A stretch of 20,151 bases of DNA from assembly GCA_027077185.1 (NCBI GenBank), contig JALTGJ010000400.1:1-20151 (forward strand), in the 5' to 3' direction. A program made the position numbers and the translations under genes. Positions 1 to 7,754 of the stretch are shown in pieces. The notes below the pieces were generated by a model. It saw only the letters and a list, made by a program, of their open reading frames with translations. It was not told where the DNA came from and made no database searches. The DNA is from Spirochaetales bacterium (GTDB taxonomy: Bacteria; Spirochaetota; Spirochaetia; B11-G9). Numbering within the stretch: the first letter of the stretch is position 1; each line of letters opens with the position of its first letter.

Positions 1-108
1 AGCTTCTGTGTTTTGGTTTCATATATATACTAAAAATAATAATCAGCGTCAAGTAGAGTTTTGTGCAATGTCTATTGAATTGGTTTGTTTTTGGCTTTTG
101 CGACTAAT

Positions 109-139
109 AATGGGTCCCCGACACTCTGTGTCGCCCATT
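109..139. repeat. Imperfect hairpin (REP-like)
   Basis: An outer 6-bp helix AATGGG/CCCATT encloses an inner 6-bp helix CGACAC/GTGTCG with a TCT loop. A one-sided TCCC bulge separates the two helices. No T-run follows on either strand, so it is not a standard intrinsic terminator. The bulged two-helix shape recalls REP/BIME-type intergenic palindromes, but only one copy is visible here, so this is a structural description rather than a family assignment. Confidence 0.4.
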
Positions 140-275
140 TTATCTTTATTTCCGCCAGTTCTACTGCTCTCTATTAGATAAGAAGTTTTTTTGACATAGC
201 AGATGTATTTGGATGCATACCCGAGCAGCAACGAAGTTGCGACCAGGGACACAACGGAAAAAGCTTAAGTAGATA

Positions 276-304
276 TTGCAACTTAGTACCTGATAGAGTA
301 GTAT
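276..304 (+). promoter_or_regulatory. Candidate promoter of the PUR-like gene
   Basis: TTGCAA (276-281), a 17-nt spacer and TAGTAT (299-304) lie about 35 nt before the start codon at 340. Each hexamer matches the sigma-70 consensus at 4 of 6 positions. The spacing is ideal but the match is modest, and AT-rich DNA gives such hits by chance. Confidence 0.3.
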
Positions 305-339
305 CCACATTAAATTTTAATTGGAAGCGGGATATTAAT

Positions 340-576
340 ATGGGATTACGAGGTGAAGTTTTTTCTACCAGAGCAAATTCTGATAAAAGAACATATTTTT
401 TTAATGTAAAGGAAAACAGAAATGGTGATCTGTTTTTAAATATTGTGGAAAGTAAGAAGCATGGAGAAGAGGGTTTTGAACGCCACTCTGTTATGGTTTT
501 CGAAGAGGATATAGAGGAATTTGTTGATTCTTTTCAGAAAGCTGCAGATTTTATTGTAAGAAAGAAGAAAAAATAA
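340..576 (+). CDS. bpuR: PUR-alpha-like nucleic-acid-binding protein (BpuR family, DUF3276)
   Basis: A 78-residue protein consisting of a single PUR repeat. It starts with LRGEVFSTRA, continues with beta strands around TYFFNVKENRNGDLFLNIVE, and ends in a helix (EEDIEEFVDSFQKAADFI) and a lysine-rich tail. In Borrelia the homologue BpuR binds DNA and RNA as a dimer and represses translation of its own and other mRNAs; a similar role here is inferred. The ATG at 340 is preceded by a purine-rich GGAAGCGGG stretch. From memory, the Borrelia gene also sits beside rnhB and smc, and the same neighbourhood here supports orthology. The gene is monocistronic and faces rnhB, with a shared hairpin terminator between them. 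Confidence 0.85.
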   Translation: MGLRGEVFSTRANSDKRTYFFNVKENRNGDLFLNIVESKKHGEEGFERHSVMVFEEDIEEFVDSFQKAADFIVRKKKK

Positions 577-591
577 AAATTTATACTAAAT

Positions 592-632
592 GGCAGAATA
601 CTCATTGTCTAAAATACATTGAGAATTCTGCC
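592..632. terminator. Bidirectional hairpin between the PUR-like gene and rnhB
   Basis: Arms GGCAGAATACTCA and TGAGAATTCTGCC pair at 12 of 13 positions across a 15-nt loop that can pair partly itself. The hairpin lies between two convergent stop codons. Flanking A/T-rich stretches (AAAAATTTATA on the left, TATAATATTTTAAAA on the right) give weak U-tracts for both directions. Confidence 0.65.
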
Positions 633-633
633 T

Positions 634-1182
634 CTATAATATTTTAAAACTTTTTCTGTGGATGTATGAAATACCAAAGTCCCTACATCTTTGCCGGTGT
701 AATTTTGTAGGGTAGCCTTTATGTTTTTCAAACCCATATCTGGGATCTATCCATGAATACCGTATCATCCACCTGTCTCTTGCTGTTTTTGCAAGTATAG
801 ACGCAGCCTGTATTTCTCTTATTTTTTGATCCCCCTTAACAACTGCAGATGCTTGTCCGGCAATTTCAGGAATAAATTTACCATCAATCAGTATATAATC
901 TGCTTTTATCTTTAATTCGGAATATGCTCTTTTCATAGCCAATAGTGCAGCATTATGTATGTTAATTCTGTCTATTTCCGAAGGCCATACCCATCCAAGC
1001 CCAAGGCTGACAGCTTTTTCCAGGATTATTGTAAATGCGGCATCTCTTTTTTTTTGACTTAGAGCCTTTGAATCATCAAGAATATAAAAAGGAAAATCTT
1101 TTGGAAGGATAATAGCGCCTGCAGTTACCGGTCCTGCAAGAGGTCCCCTTCCGGCCTCATCAATTCCACATACAAGTTTCAT
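634..1182 (-). CDS. rnhB: Ribonuclease HII
   Basis: RNase HII cleaves the RNA strand of RNA/DNA hybrids and starts removal of single ribonucleotides from DNA. With the start at 1182 the protein is 182 residues, beginning MKLVCGIDEAGRGPLAGPV. The four acidic metal ligands of the family are visible as D8, E9 (IDEAGRG), D100 (LIDGK) and D118 (KGDQK). The block AASILAKTARDRWM and the C-terminal GYPTKLHR motif follow. The open frame runs upstream to 1281, but the extra 33 residues precede the point where family members begin and run into the inverted repeat, so the internal ATG is preferred. The Shine-Dalgarno sequence is weak (GAG about 10 nt upstream). The gene is divergent from smc. Confidence 0.93.
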   Translation of the reverse strand: MKLVCGIDEAGRGPLAGPVTAGAIILPKDFPFYILDDSKALSQKKRDAAFTIILEKAVSLGLGWVWPSEIDRINIHNAALLAMKRAYSELKIKADYILIDGKFIPEIAGQASAVVKGDQKIREIQAASILAKTARDRWMIRYSWIDPRYGFEKHKGYPTKLHRQRCRDFGISYIHRKSFKIL

Positions 1183-1231
1183 ACTGTAATACTCAAGGGA
1201 ACCAGAATGTTTGTCAATGTCCCTTCGATCA

Positions 1232-1342
1232 CTTCGATACATTTTGCTTCTAGGAAAAATATGGAGTGTAACGCAAAACACTCAGAGAGCGTGTTCAATA
1301 AACCGGTTGCTGAGTGTTTTTGCTTGCAAAAATGTATCGAAG
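1232..1342. repeat. Nested long inverted repeat in the rnhB-smc spacer
   Basis: Outer arms CTTCGATACATTTTGC (1232-1247) and GCAAAAATGTATCGAAG (1326-1342) are complementary apart from one inserted base. Inside them lie GCAAAACACTCAG (1273-1285) and CTGAGTGTTTTTGC (1310-1323), again complementary apart from one base, around a core holding the palindrome AACCGGTT. The flanking genes diverge from this element, so it is not their terminator. It has the form of a small mobile or dispersed palindromic element, or a large regulatory cruciform. Confidence 0.6.
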
Positions 1343-1368
1343 CACCGTTTCCATTATCTTCTTTCTTA

Positions 1369-1377
1369 TGGTATAGT
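1369..1377 (+). promoter_or_regulatory. Extended -10 promoter candidate for smc
   Basis: TGG-TATAGT forms an extended -10 (TGn followed by a 5/6 -10 hexamer). The predicted start lies about 7 nt downstream, giving a leader of roughly 22 nt that contains the GGAG ribosome binding site. There is no good -35 (TTCCAT at 1349-1354), which is tolerable with an extended -10. Confidence 0.4.
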
Positions 1378-1405
1378 CATTTAATAATTTTATTTTGGAG
1401 TAGCT

Positions 1406-4231
1406 GTGTTTCTTAAAAGTGTGGAAATATTTGGTTTTAAATCATTTGCAGATAGAAGTAAACTTGAGTTTACAGAGGGTATAAGTGCTCTCCTGGGACC
1501 CAATGGGTGTGGGAAAAGTAATATTGTTGACAGTATAAAATGGGTTCTGGGTGAACAGGCAACAAAGATGCTCAGAGCAGAGAGAATGGAGGATATCATT
1601 TTTAATGGTACCGAAAATCGTAAAGCTTTGAACGTAGCTGAAGTTACTCTTACTCTTTCCAATGATGAAGGAGTTCTTCCCATTGACATTTCTGAAATTG
1701 CAATTAAAAGACGCCTGCATAGATCAGGGGAAAGTGAATATTTTATTAATAATACTTCTGCAAAATTAAAAGAAATCAGAGAACTTTTCTTTGATACAGG
1801 TATTGGTAAAACATCATATTCTATTATGGAGCAGGGAAAGATAGATCAAATTCTTTCTAATAAACCTGAGGAAAGGCGTTACATTTTTGAAGAAGCAGCA
1901 GGAATAACCAAATATAAACAAAAAGGTGCGGAAGCAGAGAGAAAACTGGCAAAAACTGAAGAAAATATGCGCCAGGTTGAGGGAATTCTGGGAGAAGTAA
2001 AACGTTCTCATGATAATTTGAAAAAACAATCTGAGAAAACTGCTGACTTTAGAAAGTTTAGAGAAGAAATTTTTAATCTTGAACTTGATATTCATTTGCT
2101 TAAATTAAAAGATTTACTGGAAATTCAAAATGCAAAAGAAAATAAATTAAAGGATAAATCTGAACAGAAAAACATTTTGAAAAATAAAATTGATTCGATA
2201 AATGATTCATTGGAAGAAAATTTTGATCTTGTGAATTCCATGGAATCGAAGTTAATTGAAAATCAGAAGAAACTATATGGGATAGATATAGAAAAAAATA
2301 ATCGGTCGAGTCAGGTTCTAATTCTTTTTGAACGGGTAGAAGAACTTAAAAGGCAAATTGAAACTGAACAGGTAAGGGAAAATTCCATAAAATTAAAAAT
2401 AGATCAGCATGAAAAACTTATTGTTGAGAAAAATAAGTTGCTGTCTGAGTTTAAACTCAGACTGAGTGAGCTTGAATCCAATATTTCCAGCTTTGAAAAG
2501 AATATAGAATTAGCAGATAAACGGATAAAGGATAATGAGAAGGAGATTGTTTCCATCGATTCTGACATTTCAGGGTTTGAAAAAAAAGATCTTTCCCTGC
2601 AGGAGCAGCTTAGAGGTCTTACTGATGATATCGTAAATCAATTGGATAAGAGTTTAAAGGATACTTCCTACTCCTATGAGCTGAGGAATGAAACAGAAGG
2701 CCGTATAGATAAAGCCCTCGAAACATTAAATATAAAAATTAATGGGAAAATATCATTATTGGAGGATGCTGTTTCTCTTAAACTTTCCGGAGAAAATGAA
2801 ATAACAGAAATGTTTAACACTATTATTTCTGCACTTCAGGATACTTCAGTAAATATTAAGGATCTGGAAAATTTAATAATTGAATACAGGAAAACAATAC
2901 CGTCTTTTCTTGATGATTTTCTTGCACCTGAGGGAATTATTACAAAAAAAAGAGATATTGAAAATAATCAGGAATTAATTCGAAAATCTATAATTGCAGG
3001 AAGGGAACGTTCTCTTTCTCTTAGAGAAGAGAATAAGAGTCTTATTGACAAAATTGAAGAATATAGAAAAACACTCTCAGATTTAAGAGTAAATCAGGCT
3101 AAGGTAAAAACCCAACAGTCAGGAATAGCAGACTCTATAGGTGTTTTAAAGAAAGAGCTTCTGGAACTAAATGCTCAGCTGGATGAAGCTGCTCAGGAAA
3201 TAGCTGGTAATACAGGAAAAATTAATAGTACAGAGAGTAATATTGCCAGGCTTGAAAAAGAAAGGAAGGATCTGGAAAAAGAAGAAAAAAATCTTCATAA
3301 AGAACTTTCGAAACTTGAGAATGGAATTACAACCAAAAATAAGGATCTGCATTCAAAAGAAAGTTCACTTAAGAAACAGATGGAATCTCTGGGAAAAATC
3401 CAGGCTCAGATTGAGCAGCTTCAAATAGAACTCTCATCTATCAGTACAGAGGTAAGAACAATTTATTCAAATTTTAAAGAAACTCATTCAAGAGATTTGG
3501 CGGAGTTTGACAACAGAATATATGAAATAAGGAAAACGATAAGAGAATTAAAAGAAAAATTATCAAAAGTTAAAGAGAATCTTAGAAATTTAGGTCATGT
3601 AAATTTAATGGCACCCGAAGAATTTTTAGAGATAAAGGAACGCTATGATTTTTTAACCGGTCAGCTGGATGATTTATATAAAGCAAGAGAAGATCTGACA
3701 ACAATTACAAAGCAGATAAAAATAGATTCTACTGAACTGTTTTTGGAAACATACAATAAGGTGAAAAAGAACTTTCATGTAATGTTTCGAAGACTTTTTG
3801 GAGGAGGAAGAGCAGAACTTAAGCTTACAGACCCCGGAGATGTGTTAAGATCCGGAATTGATATTTTTGCCCAGCCTCCTGGTAAAAAACTTGAGAATAT
3901 AGCACTCCTTTCGGGTGGTGAGCGGTCTTTAACAGCTGTTGGTCTTCTTTTTGCGACATATCTGGTAAAACCTTCGCCCTTTTGTATTCTGGATGAGATT
4001 GATGCAGCTCTTGATGAAGCTAATGTAAGCAGGTTTGTAAATTTACTAATGGAATTTGGTGAAAGATCTCAATTTATTGTAATAACACATAATAAAAAAA
4101 CTGTAACTGGTGCCAGGACTCTGCTTGGTGTGACAATGCAGGAATCAGGAGTCTCCAAACTGGTTTCCATGCGTCTGGAAACAGAAAAGCAGGAAGATAT
4201 TACAATTAATAACAGCCCTGAAAGTAATTAG
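1406..4231 (+). CDS. smc: Chromosome segregation ATPase SMC (short, hinge not recognisable)
   Basis: SMC is the ATPase of the condensin complex that compacts and resolves bacterial chromosomes. The GTG start at 1406 has GGAG 5 nt upstream. The N-terminal head carries Walker A (GPNGCGKS, residues 31-38) and Q-loop (VLGEQ, about 47-51). The C-terminal head carries the ABC signature LLSGGERSL (S836-E839), Walker B ILDEID (D863, E864) and an ITHNKKT switch. Between them lie long heptad-rich Lys/Glu coiled coils. At 941 residues it is shorter than the roughly 1,170-1,190 of typical bacterial SMC. The middle (about 415-515) lacks the Gly-rich hinge signature; I see only a helical, acidic linker. 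ScpA and ScpB genes are not in the window. Two envelope-protein genes follow immediately. Confidence 0.95.
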   Translation: MFLKSVEIFGFKSFADRSKLEFTEGISALLGPNGCGKSNIVDSIKWVLGEQATKMLRAERMEDIIFNGTENRKALNVAEVTLTLSNDEGVLPIDISEIAIKRRLHRSGESEYFINNTSAKLKEIRELFFDTGIGKTSYSIMEQGKIDQILSNKPEERRYIFEEAAGITKYKQKGAEAERKLAKTEENMRQVEGILGEVKRSHDNLKKQSEKTADFRKFREEIFNLELDIHLLKLKDLLEIQNAKENKLKDKSEQKNILKNKIDSINDSLEENFDLVNSMESKLIENQKKLYGIDIEKNNRSSQVLILFERVEELKRQIETEQVRENSIKLKIDQHEKLIVEKNKLLSEFKLRLSELESNISSFEKNIELADKRIKDNEKEIVSIDSDISGFEKKDLSLQEQLRGLTDDIVNQLDKSLKDTSYSYELRNETEGRIDKALETLNIKINGKISLLEDAVSLKLSGENEITEMFNTIISALQDTSVNIKDLENLIIEYRKTIPSFLDDFLAPEGIITKKRDIENNQELIRKSIIAGRERSLSLREENKSLIDKIEEYRKTLSDLRVNQAKVKTQQSGIADSIGVLKKELLELNAQLDEAAQEIAGNTGKINSTESNIARLEKERKDLEKEEKNLHKELSKLENGITTKNKDLHSKESSLKKQMESLGKIQAQIEQLQIELSSISTEVRTIYSNFKETHSRDLAEFDNRIYEIRKTIRELKEKLSKVKENLRNLGHVNLMAPEEFLEIKERYDFLTGQLDDLYKAREDLTTITKQIKIDSTELFLETYNKVKKNFHVMFRRLFGGGRAELKLTDPGDVLRSGIDIFAQPPGKKLENIALLSGGERSLTAVGLLFATYLVKPSPFCILDEIDAALDEANVSRFVNLLMEFGERSQFIVITHNKKTVTGARTLLGVTMQESGVSKLVSMRLETEKQEDITINNSPESN

Positions 4232-4235
4232 TGTT

Positions 4236-4592
4236 ATGTTGGGATTAAGTGCTTCTGAACTAAAAGTATATCTTTTAATTGTTGGAGTAATTGCAGTTCT
4301 GGCACTGGCGGTTACAGTTATAGTTTTTCTTCCCGGATATATTCGGTATAATAACAGTAAGCTGATGGATGAGAAGCCGGTTATAGATTCAATTGATATG
4401 TCTTTGTTTAAAATACCTGAATCCTATAAGCATTTGAGAGAAGATAAATTTGTACCTTTTTTACCTGATAAGGATCGTTGGTCAAAGGAGGATATAGATC
4501 CATACTGGAAGAACCCTGAACAACTTGTTCTTAAGTATCTGGATAAACAAAATGAGAATTATATTAATGAACTGTTTAAAAATATCCCGTAA
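4236..4592 (+). CDS. Small single-pass membrane protein, unknown function
   Basis: A 118-residue protein not matching a family I recognise. One hydrophobic helix (about residues 9-31, LKVYLLIVGVIAVLALAVTV and on to FLPGYI) is followed by a soluble, charged domain of about 85 residues rich in aromatic and proline residues (SLFKIPESYKHLRED, WSKEDIDPYWKNPEQ). The absence of a cleavage motif suggests an N-terminal anchor. The ATG lies 4 nt after the smc stop without a clear Shine-Dalgarno sequence, so it is probably translated by coupling. Its end overlaps the start of the next lipoprotein gene, so the two are likely co-expressed and may work together at the inner membrane or periplasm. Confidence 0.7.
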   Translation: MLGLSASELKVYLLIVGVIAVLALAVTVIVFLPGYIRYNNSKLMDEKPVIDSIDMSLFKIPESYKHLREDKFVPFLPDKDRWSKEDIDPYWKNPEQLVLKYLDKQNENYINELFKNIP

Positions 4593-5787
4593 TTTAATCC
4601 TTGTTTTTACTTTGGTTTTTTTACCCGGTTGTGTGTCCGTGCCCGAAGCACTGCCGGAAGTATATGCTGCTGAAAACCCGGATGAACTACCTGTTCCTGT
4701 AAGCCCTGTGGGAAAAAATGTTCCCAGGGATAATGCAAGGGTTGATTCTGTAAAATGGATAGCTGTGGAACCCGAAAAAATATCTCCTGTTATATTATTA
4801 CCAGTAGTTAGTGTAAGGAAAAAGCTTGTAGCTTCTAATCTACCTTCAGATTATTCCGGTTTCTATAATATTCATTTACGAATTAGTGACAGGGAGTTAA
4901 GTCCTGACCAGTGGTCAGTACAAATGCCGGAACAACTAGCAGCTGCAGTTAGCAATTCAGGTACTAAATCTGTCCCCGTACATGAAGCTGCACGTAACTT
5001 AAGTAATGAGCCGGTACAAACTGTTCCTGTTTCAGAAAAAAATGATGTAGTAGAAGAGGATAAGCCGGGTTCAGATGCAGCTGAACAGGAAATAAAGGTT
5101 TTTTTATCAGATAAAGTTAAAATAACCCTAGAGGGACGTGGATGGATATATCTTCCTGATAATAAAAATATCTCCTTAAATTATTCCGGCAGGGAATTTA
5201 CAGATGGAAATACAATATATTCTTTTAAGCCCGGGGAAGAAGGGAATTTTACTCTAAACTTTCAGTTTCAGGATTTAATAAAAAATATATATACCAAAGA
5301 AAAGGTTCATTTAATTGTTTATTCGAAACTTTCTGAATCAGATTCCAAAGCAGCTCCCCTTGATGTTTCTGTGGAAAAGTCTGAAATTTCAGTTCCTGTA
5401 GATCTGAATTTATTATTAAAGGAATATCTTTCTACAAAAAATATTGAGGAAATTTTTAATATGGTCCCGGAACTTGTAAAAAGTACAGATCCTGAAGTAC
5501 GCAGTTTATTACCGGAAACATCAGAGCTTCTTTATAGATCTTCCCGTTTTGTACCAACTATTCTTATTTTGGAAACTTTATTTATGGATAAAAATTATAG
5601 AGCTTCGAAAGATCGACTCCTCTATCTTTTAGGTAAGTCTTACGAGGCAGACAGCCCTGTTAGGAATGAACTTATTGCTGCGGCTTACTATAAGCAGCTT
5701 CTGGATACATATCCTTCAAGTATTTACTGGAATGAGTCCCATGACCGATACCGGTTTCTTAAGCGCAGGTATATTGATATTAGGTAG
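4567..5787 (+). CDS. Putative lipoprotein with helical repeat C-terminus
   Basis: With the ATG at 4567 the protein has 406 residues and a classic lipoprotein signal: a basic n-region (MNCLKISRN), hydrophobic core LILVFTLVF and lipobox LPGC with Cys22. An in-frame ATG at 4552, with GGA 8 nt upstream, is an equally possible start. After the signal comes a Pro/Val/Glu-rich, probably flexible region (to about 185). A beta-rich middle follows (KVKITLEGRGWIYLPDNKN... with aromatic strands). The last 130 residues are helical and TPR-like (AAAYYKQLLDTYPSSIYWNE). No exact family is recognised; the C-terminus resembles tetratricopeptide scaffold proteins. It overlaps the preceding membrane protein gene by 26 nt. 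Confidence 0.7.
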   Translation: MNCLKISRNLILVFTLVFLPGCVSVPEALPEVYAAENPDELPVPVSPVGKNVPRDNARVDSVKWIAVEPEKISPVILLPVVSVRKKLVASNLPSDYSGFYNIHLRISDRELSPDQWSVQMPEQLAAAVSNSGTKSVPVHEAARNLSNEPVQTVPVSEKNDVVEEDKPGSDAAEQEIKVFLSDKVKITLEGRGWIYLPDNKNISLNYSGREFTDGNTIYSFKPGEEGNFTLNFQFQDLIKNIYTKEKVHLIVYSKLSESDSKAAPLDVSVEKSEISVPVDLNLLLKEYLSTKNIEEIFNMVPELVKSTDPEVRSLLPETSELLYRSSRFVPTILILETLFMDKNYRASKDRLLYLLGKSYEADSPVRNELIAAAYYKQLLDTYPSSIYWNESHDRYRFLKRRYIDIR

Positions 5788-5825
5788 CACTGTGATATGA
5801 GAGGGAATTTGGAGGCCTCTGCTAA

Positions 5826-5854
5826 TTGACTAATCCTCATTTTTACTGTATAAA
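5826..5854 (+). promoter_or_regulatory. Sigma-70-type promoter of the ffh-rplS operon
   Basis: TTGACT (5826-5831), a 17-nt spacer and TATAAA (5849-5854) match the consensus at 5/6 and 5/6 with ideal spacing. The predicted start near 5861 leaves a leader of about 17 nt before ffh. This is the best sigma-70 promoter in the window and starts the translation and targeting operon. Confidence 0.65.
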
Positions 5855-5877
5855 ATCAAAAACTCCCGGGGATAGGT

Positions 5878-7206
5878 ATGCTCGATCGTATTTCACAAAA
5901 ATTTACAGATATATTTAGAAATGTTTCCGGTAAGTCCACTATTTCCGAGAAAAATATTAAGGATGCAGTGGAGGAGATTAAAATTACTCTTCTGGAAGCA
6001 GATGTAAATTTAAGAGTTGTCAGACGGTTTATTAATCGAACCATAGAAGAAGCCACCGGAGAGAAAGTGCTGCGGGCTGTTGATCCTGGTCAGCAGTTTG
6101 TTAAAATAGTTTATGATCGTCTTGTAGCTCTTCTGGGTGGTACTCAGCAGAGTTTAAATCTTAAAGGCCCTGATACACATTCAGTTATACTTTTAATGGG
6201 TCTGCAGGGATCAGGTAAGACAACCACCAGTGCCAAGCTTGCTTTAAAATTAAAAAAAGAGGGTCGTAAAACTCTTCTGGTTGCAGCAGATCTTGTCAGA
6301 CCGGCGGCTGTTAAACAGCTTCAGGTTCTTGGCGAGCAGGTAGGTGTAGAAGTATATGCTGAGGAGACTAAAGATTCTATAAAACTTGTTAAGAATGCTG
6401 TTGCTTATGCTAAAAAGAACAGTTTTAATACAATTATTATTGATACAGCAGGTCGTCTTCATCTTGATGATGAGATGATGAAGGAAATTAAAAAAATCTC
6501 TGATGTTACAAAACCTGTGGAAACTCTTTTTGTTGCAGATGCAATGACCGGACAGAGTGCCGTTACAATTGCAAAAGAGTTTCATGAAAAAGTAGGTATT
6601 ACAGGAGTTGTTTTAAGTAAGTTTGATTCCGATGCACGGGGAGGAGCTGCAATTTCATTAAAAAGTGTAACTGGTCAGGCTCTCAAGTTTATTGGTGTTG
6701 GCGAAAAGATGGAAGATCTGGAGCCTTTTTATCCTGATAGAATTGCATCAAGAATCCTTGGAATGGGAGATGTAGTAAGTCTGGTGGAAAAAGCCCAGGA
6801 AACAATAGACGTAAAAGAAGCTGCAGTACTGCAGGAAAAAATGATTTCTGCAACTTTTACTCTTCAGGATTATCTTGAGCAGTTTCAGAGAATTCGTAAG
6901 ATGGGAAGTATCGATGCCGTTCTGGATATGATCCCGGGTGCTAAGGCAAATGTTGATGCCGGAGACATAGATCAGGGAGAGATGAAAAAAGAAGAAGCTA
7001 TTATACTTTCCATGACTATGAAAGAACGATATAATCATAGAATTATTGGGCCTTCGAGACGTAAGAGAATAGCCCGGGGGTCCGGAACAGCAGTTTTTGA
7101 TGTAAATAAATTGTTGAAAAAATTTGAGAAAACACGACTTATGATGAAAAAAGTCACAAGAAGTAAAAAATATCAGGCTAATTTAATGAAAAGCCTGGGA
7201 ATATAA
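5878..7206 (+). CDS. ffh: Signal recognition particle GTPase Ffh (SRP54)
   Basis: Ffh binds 4.5S RNA and signal sequences of nascent membrane proteins and delivers ribosomes to FtsY. The 442-residue protein has the standard layout. An N-terminal helical bundle (1 to about 95) precedes the G domain, with P-loop GLQGSGKTT (108-116), DTAGR (189-193), guanine-specificity motif SKFD (247-250) and the VGEKMEDLEPF block. A methionine-rich M domain follows (about 300-442), with RKMGSIDAVLDMIPG and the RNA-binding stretch IIGPSRRKRIARGSG. The specificity motif has Ser where TKxD is usual. ATG 5878 follows a weak GGGATAGGT. rpsP begins 25 nt downstream, as in many bacteria. Confidence 0.97.
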   Translation: MLDRISQKFTDIFRNVSGKSTISEKNIKDAVEEIKITLLEADVNLRVVRRFINRTIEEATGEKVLRAVDPGQQFVKIVYDRLVALLGGTQQSLNLKGPDTHSVILLMGLQGSGKTTTSAKLALKLKKEGRKTLLVAADLVRPAAVKQLQVLGEQVGVEVYAEETKDSIKLVKNAVAYAKKNSFNTIIIDTAGRLHLDDEMMKEIKKISDVTKPVETLFVADAMTGQSAVTIAKEFHEKVGITGVVLSKFDSDARGGAAISLKSVTGQALKFIGVGEKMEDLEPFYPDRIASRILGMGDVVSLVEKAQETIDVKEAAVLQEKMISATFTLQDYLEQFQRIRKMGSIDAVLDMIPGAKANVDAGDIDQGEMKKEEAIILSMTMKERYNHRIIGPSRRKRIARGSGTAVFDVNKLLKKFEKTRLMMKKVTRSKKYQANLMKSLGI

Positions 7207-7231
7207 AGTTGAAGTACATTAGGAGGTTCGA

Positions 7232-7495
7232 ATGAGCGTAAAAATCAGACTCAAACGGTTTGGAACAAAGAAGAGACCCTATTATCGAATTGTAGTTATG
7301 GATTCCAGAGCACCCAGAGATGGAAGGACACTGGAAGAAGTAGGGCTGTATCACCCTATTGAAGCAGAAGATAAGCAGGTTGTTCTTAAAGAGGACAGAA
7401 TTAAGGAATGGATTGGGAAGGGAGCCCTGCCTACAGCTACTGTTAAGAAGTTGTTAAACAAGCAGGAAATCTTTATCGATAGGTCTGTAAGCTAA
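7232..7495 (+). CDS. rpsP: 30S ribosomal protein S16
   Basis: S16 binds 16S rRNA early in 30S assembly. The 87-residue protein opens with the family signature [20 protein letters not shown], followed by [22 protein letters not shown] and a short C-terminus carrying LLNKQEIF. Length and order match the family. A strong Shine-Dalgarno sequence (AGGAGG) lies 5 nt before the ATG. It is second in the ffh operon, and the following KH gene starts 11 nt after its stop. Confidence 0.98.
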   Translation: MSVKIRLKRFGTKKRPYYRIVVMDSRAPRDGRTLEEVGLYHPIEAEDKQVVLKEDRIKEWIGKGALPTATVKKLLNKQEIFIDRSVS

Positions 7496-7506
7496 AGAGG
7501 TATACA

Positions 7507-7740
7507 GTGGAGAAAGATCTAGTTGTATATATGGCCAAATCTTTGGTTGATGATCCTGACGGTGTAGATGTAAACATTGTAGAAGGTGAAAAATCAACCA
7601 TACTGGAGCTAAAAGTTTCAGAAGAAGATATTGGCAAGGTAATTGGAAAACATGGACGTATTGCTAAAGCAATGAGAACAATTTTGAGCGCCTCTGCGAC
7701 AAAAGCAGGAAAGCGGATTGTTCTTGAGATCCTTGACTAA
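7507..7740 (+). CDS. khpA: KH-domain RNA-binding protein KhpA
   Basis: A 77-residue single KH domain. The RNA-binding GxxG loop is seen in KVIGKHGRIAKAMRTIL, and the N-terminus EKDLVVYMAKSLVDDPDGVDV is typical of the family (YlqC/KhpA). In Gram-positive bacteria KhpA partners KhpB/Jag in binding RNAs and affects growth and division; the partner is not in this window. The GTG start is preceded by AGAGG, which overlaps the end of rpsP. The position between rpsP and rimM is the conserved one. Confidence 0.93.
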   Translation: MEKDLVVYMAKSLVDDPDGVDVNIVEGEKSTILELKVSEEDIGKVIGKHGRIAKAMRTILSASATKAGKRIVLEILD

Positions 7741-7754
7741 GCGCTTTATTAATT

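Larger units (their letters stand above)
1..339. other. Non-coding left-edge region
   Basis: No convincing gene is visible before position 340. A 67-codon open frame on the minus strand (49-252) has no recognisable domain, no Shine-Dalgarno sequence and low-complexity composition, so it is treated as chance. The region contains the bulged hairpin at 109-139, a second small hairpin GCAAC-GAA-GTTGC at 228-240, a TTGACA hexamer at 191-196 without a good -10 partner, and a weak promoter candidate for the PUR-like gene near 276-304. Confidence 0.5.

Noticed and set aside
49..252. 67-codon minus-strand open frame at the left edge
   Set aside because: No domain, no Shine-Dalgarno sequence, covers two hairpins, composition unlike the window's real proteins; treated as chance.
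1183..1281. N-terminal extension of RNase HII by 33 residues
   Set aside because: The family begins near MKLVCGIDEAGRG; the extension runs into the inverted repeat and lacks a ribosome site.
1442..2095. Minus-strand open frames under smc
   Set aside because: Low-complexity Phe/Ser/Leu-rich antisense of a coiled-coil gene; the plus frame encodes clear SMC motifs.
5788..5825. AGAGG/CCTCT hairpin after the lipoprotein as terminator
   Set aside because: Only 5 bp with an 11-nt loop and no T-tract.
6250..7038. Minus-strand open frames under ffh
   Set aside because: Antisense shadows of a highly conserved gene, with no domains or ribosome sites.
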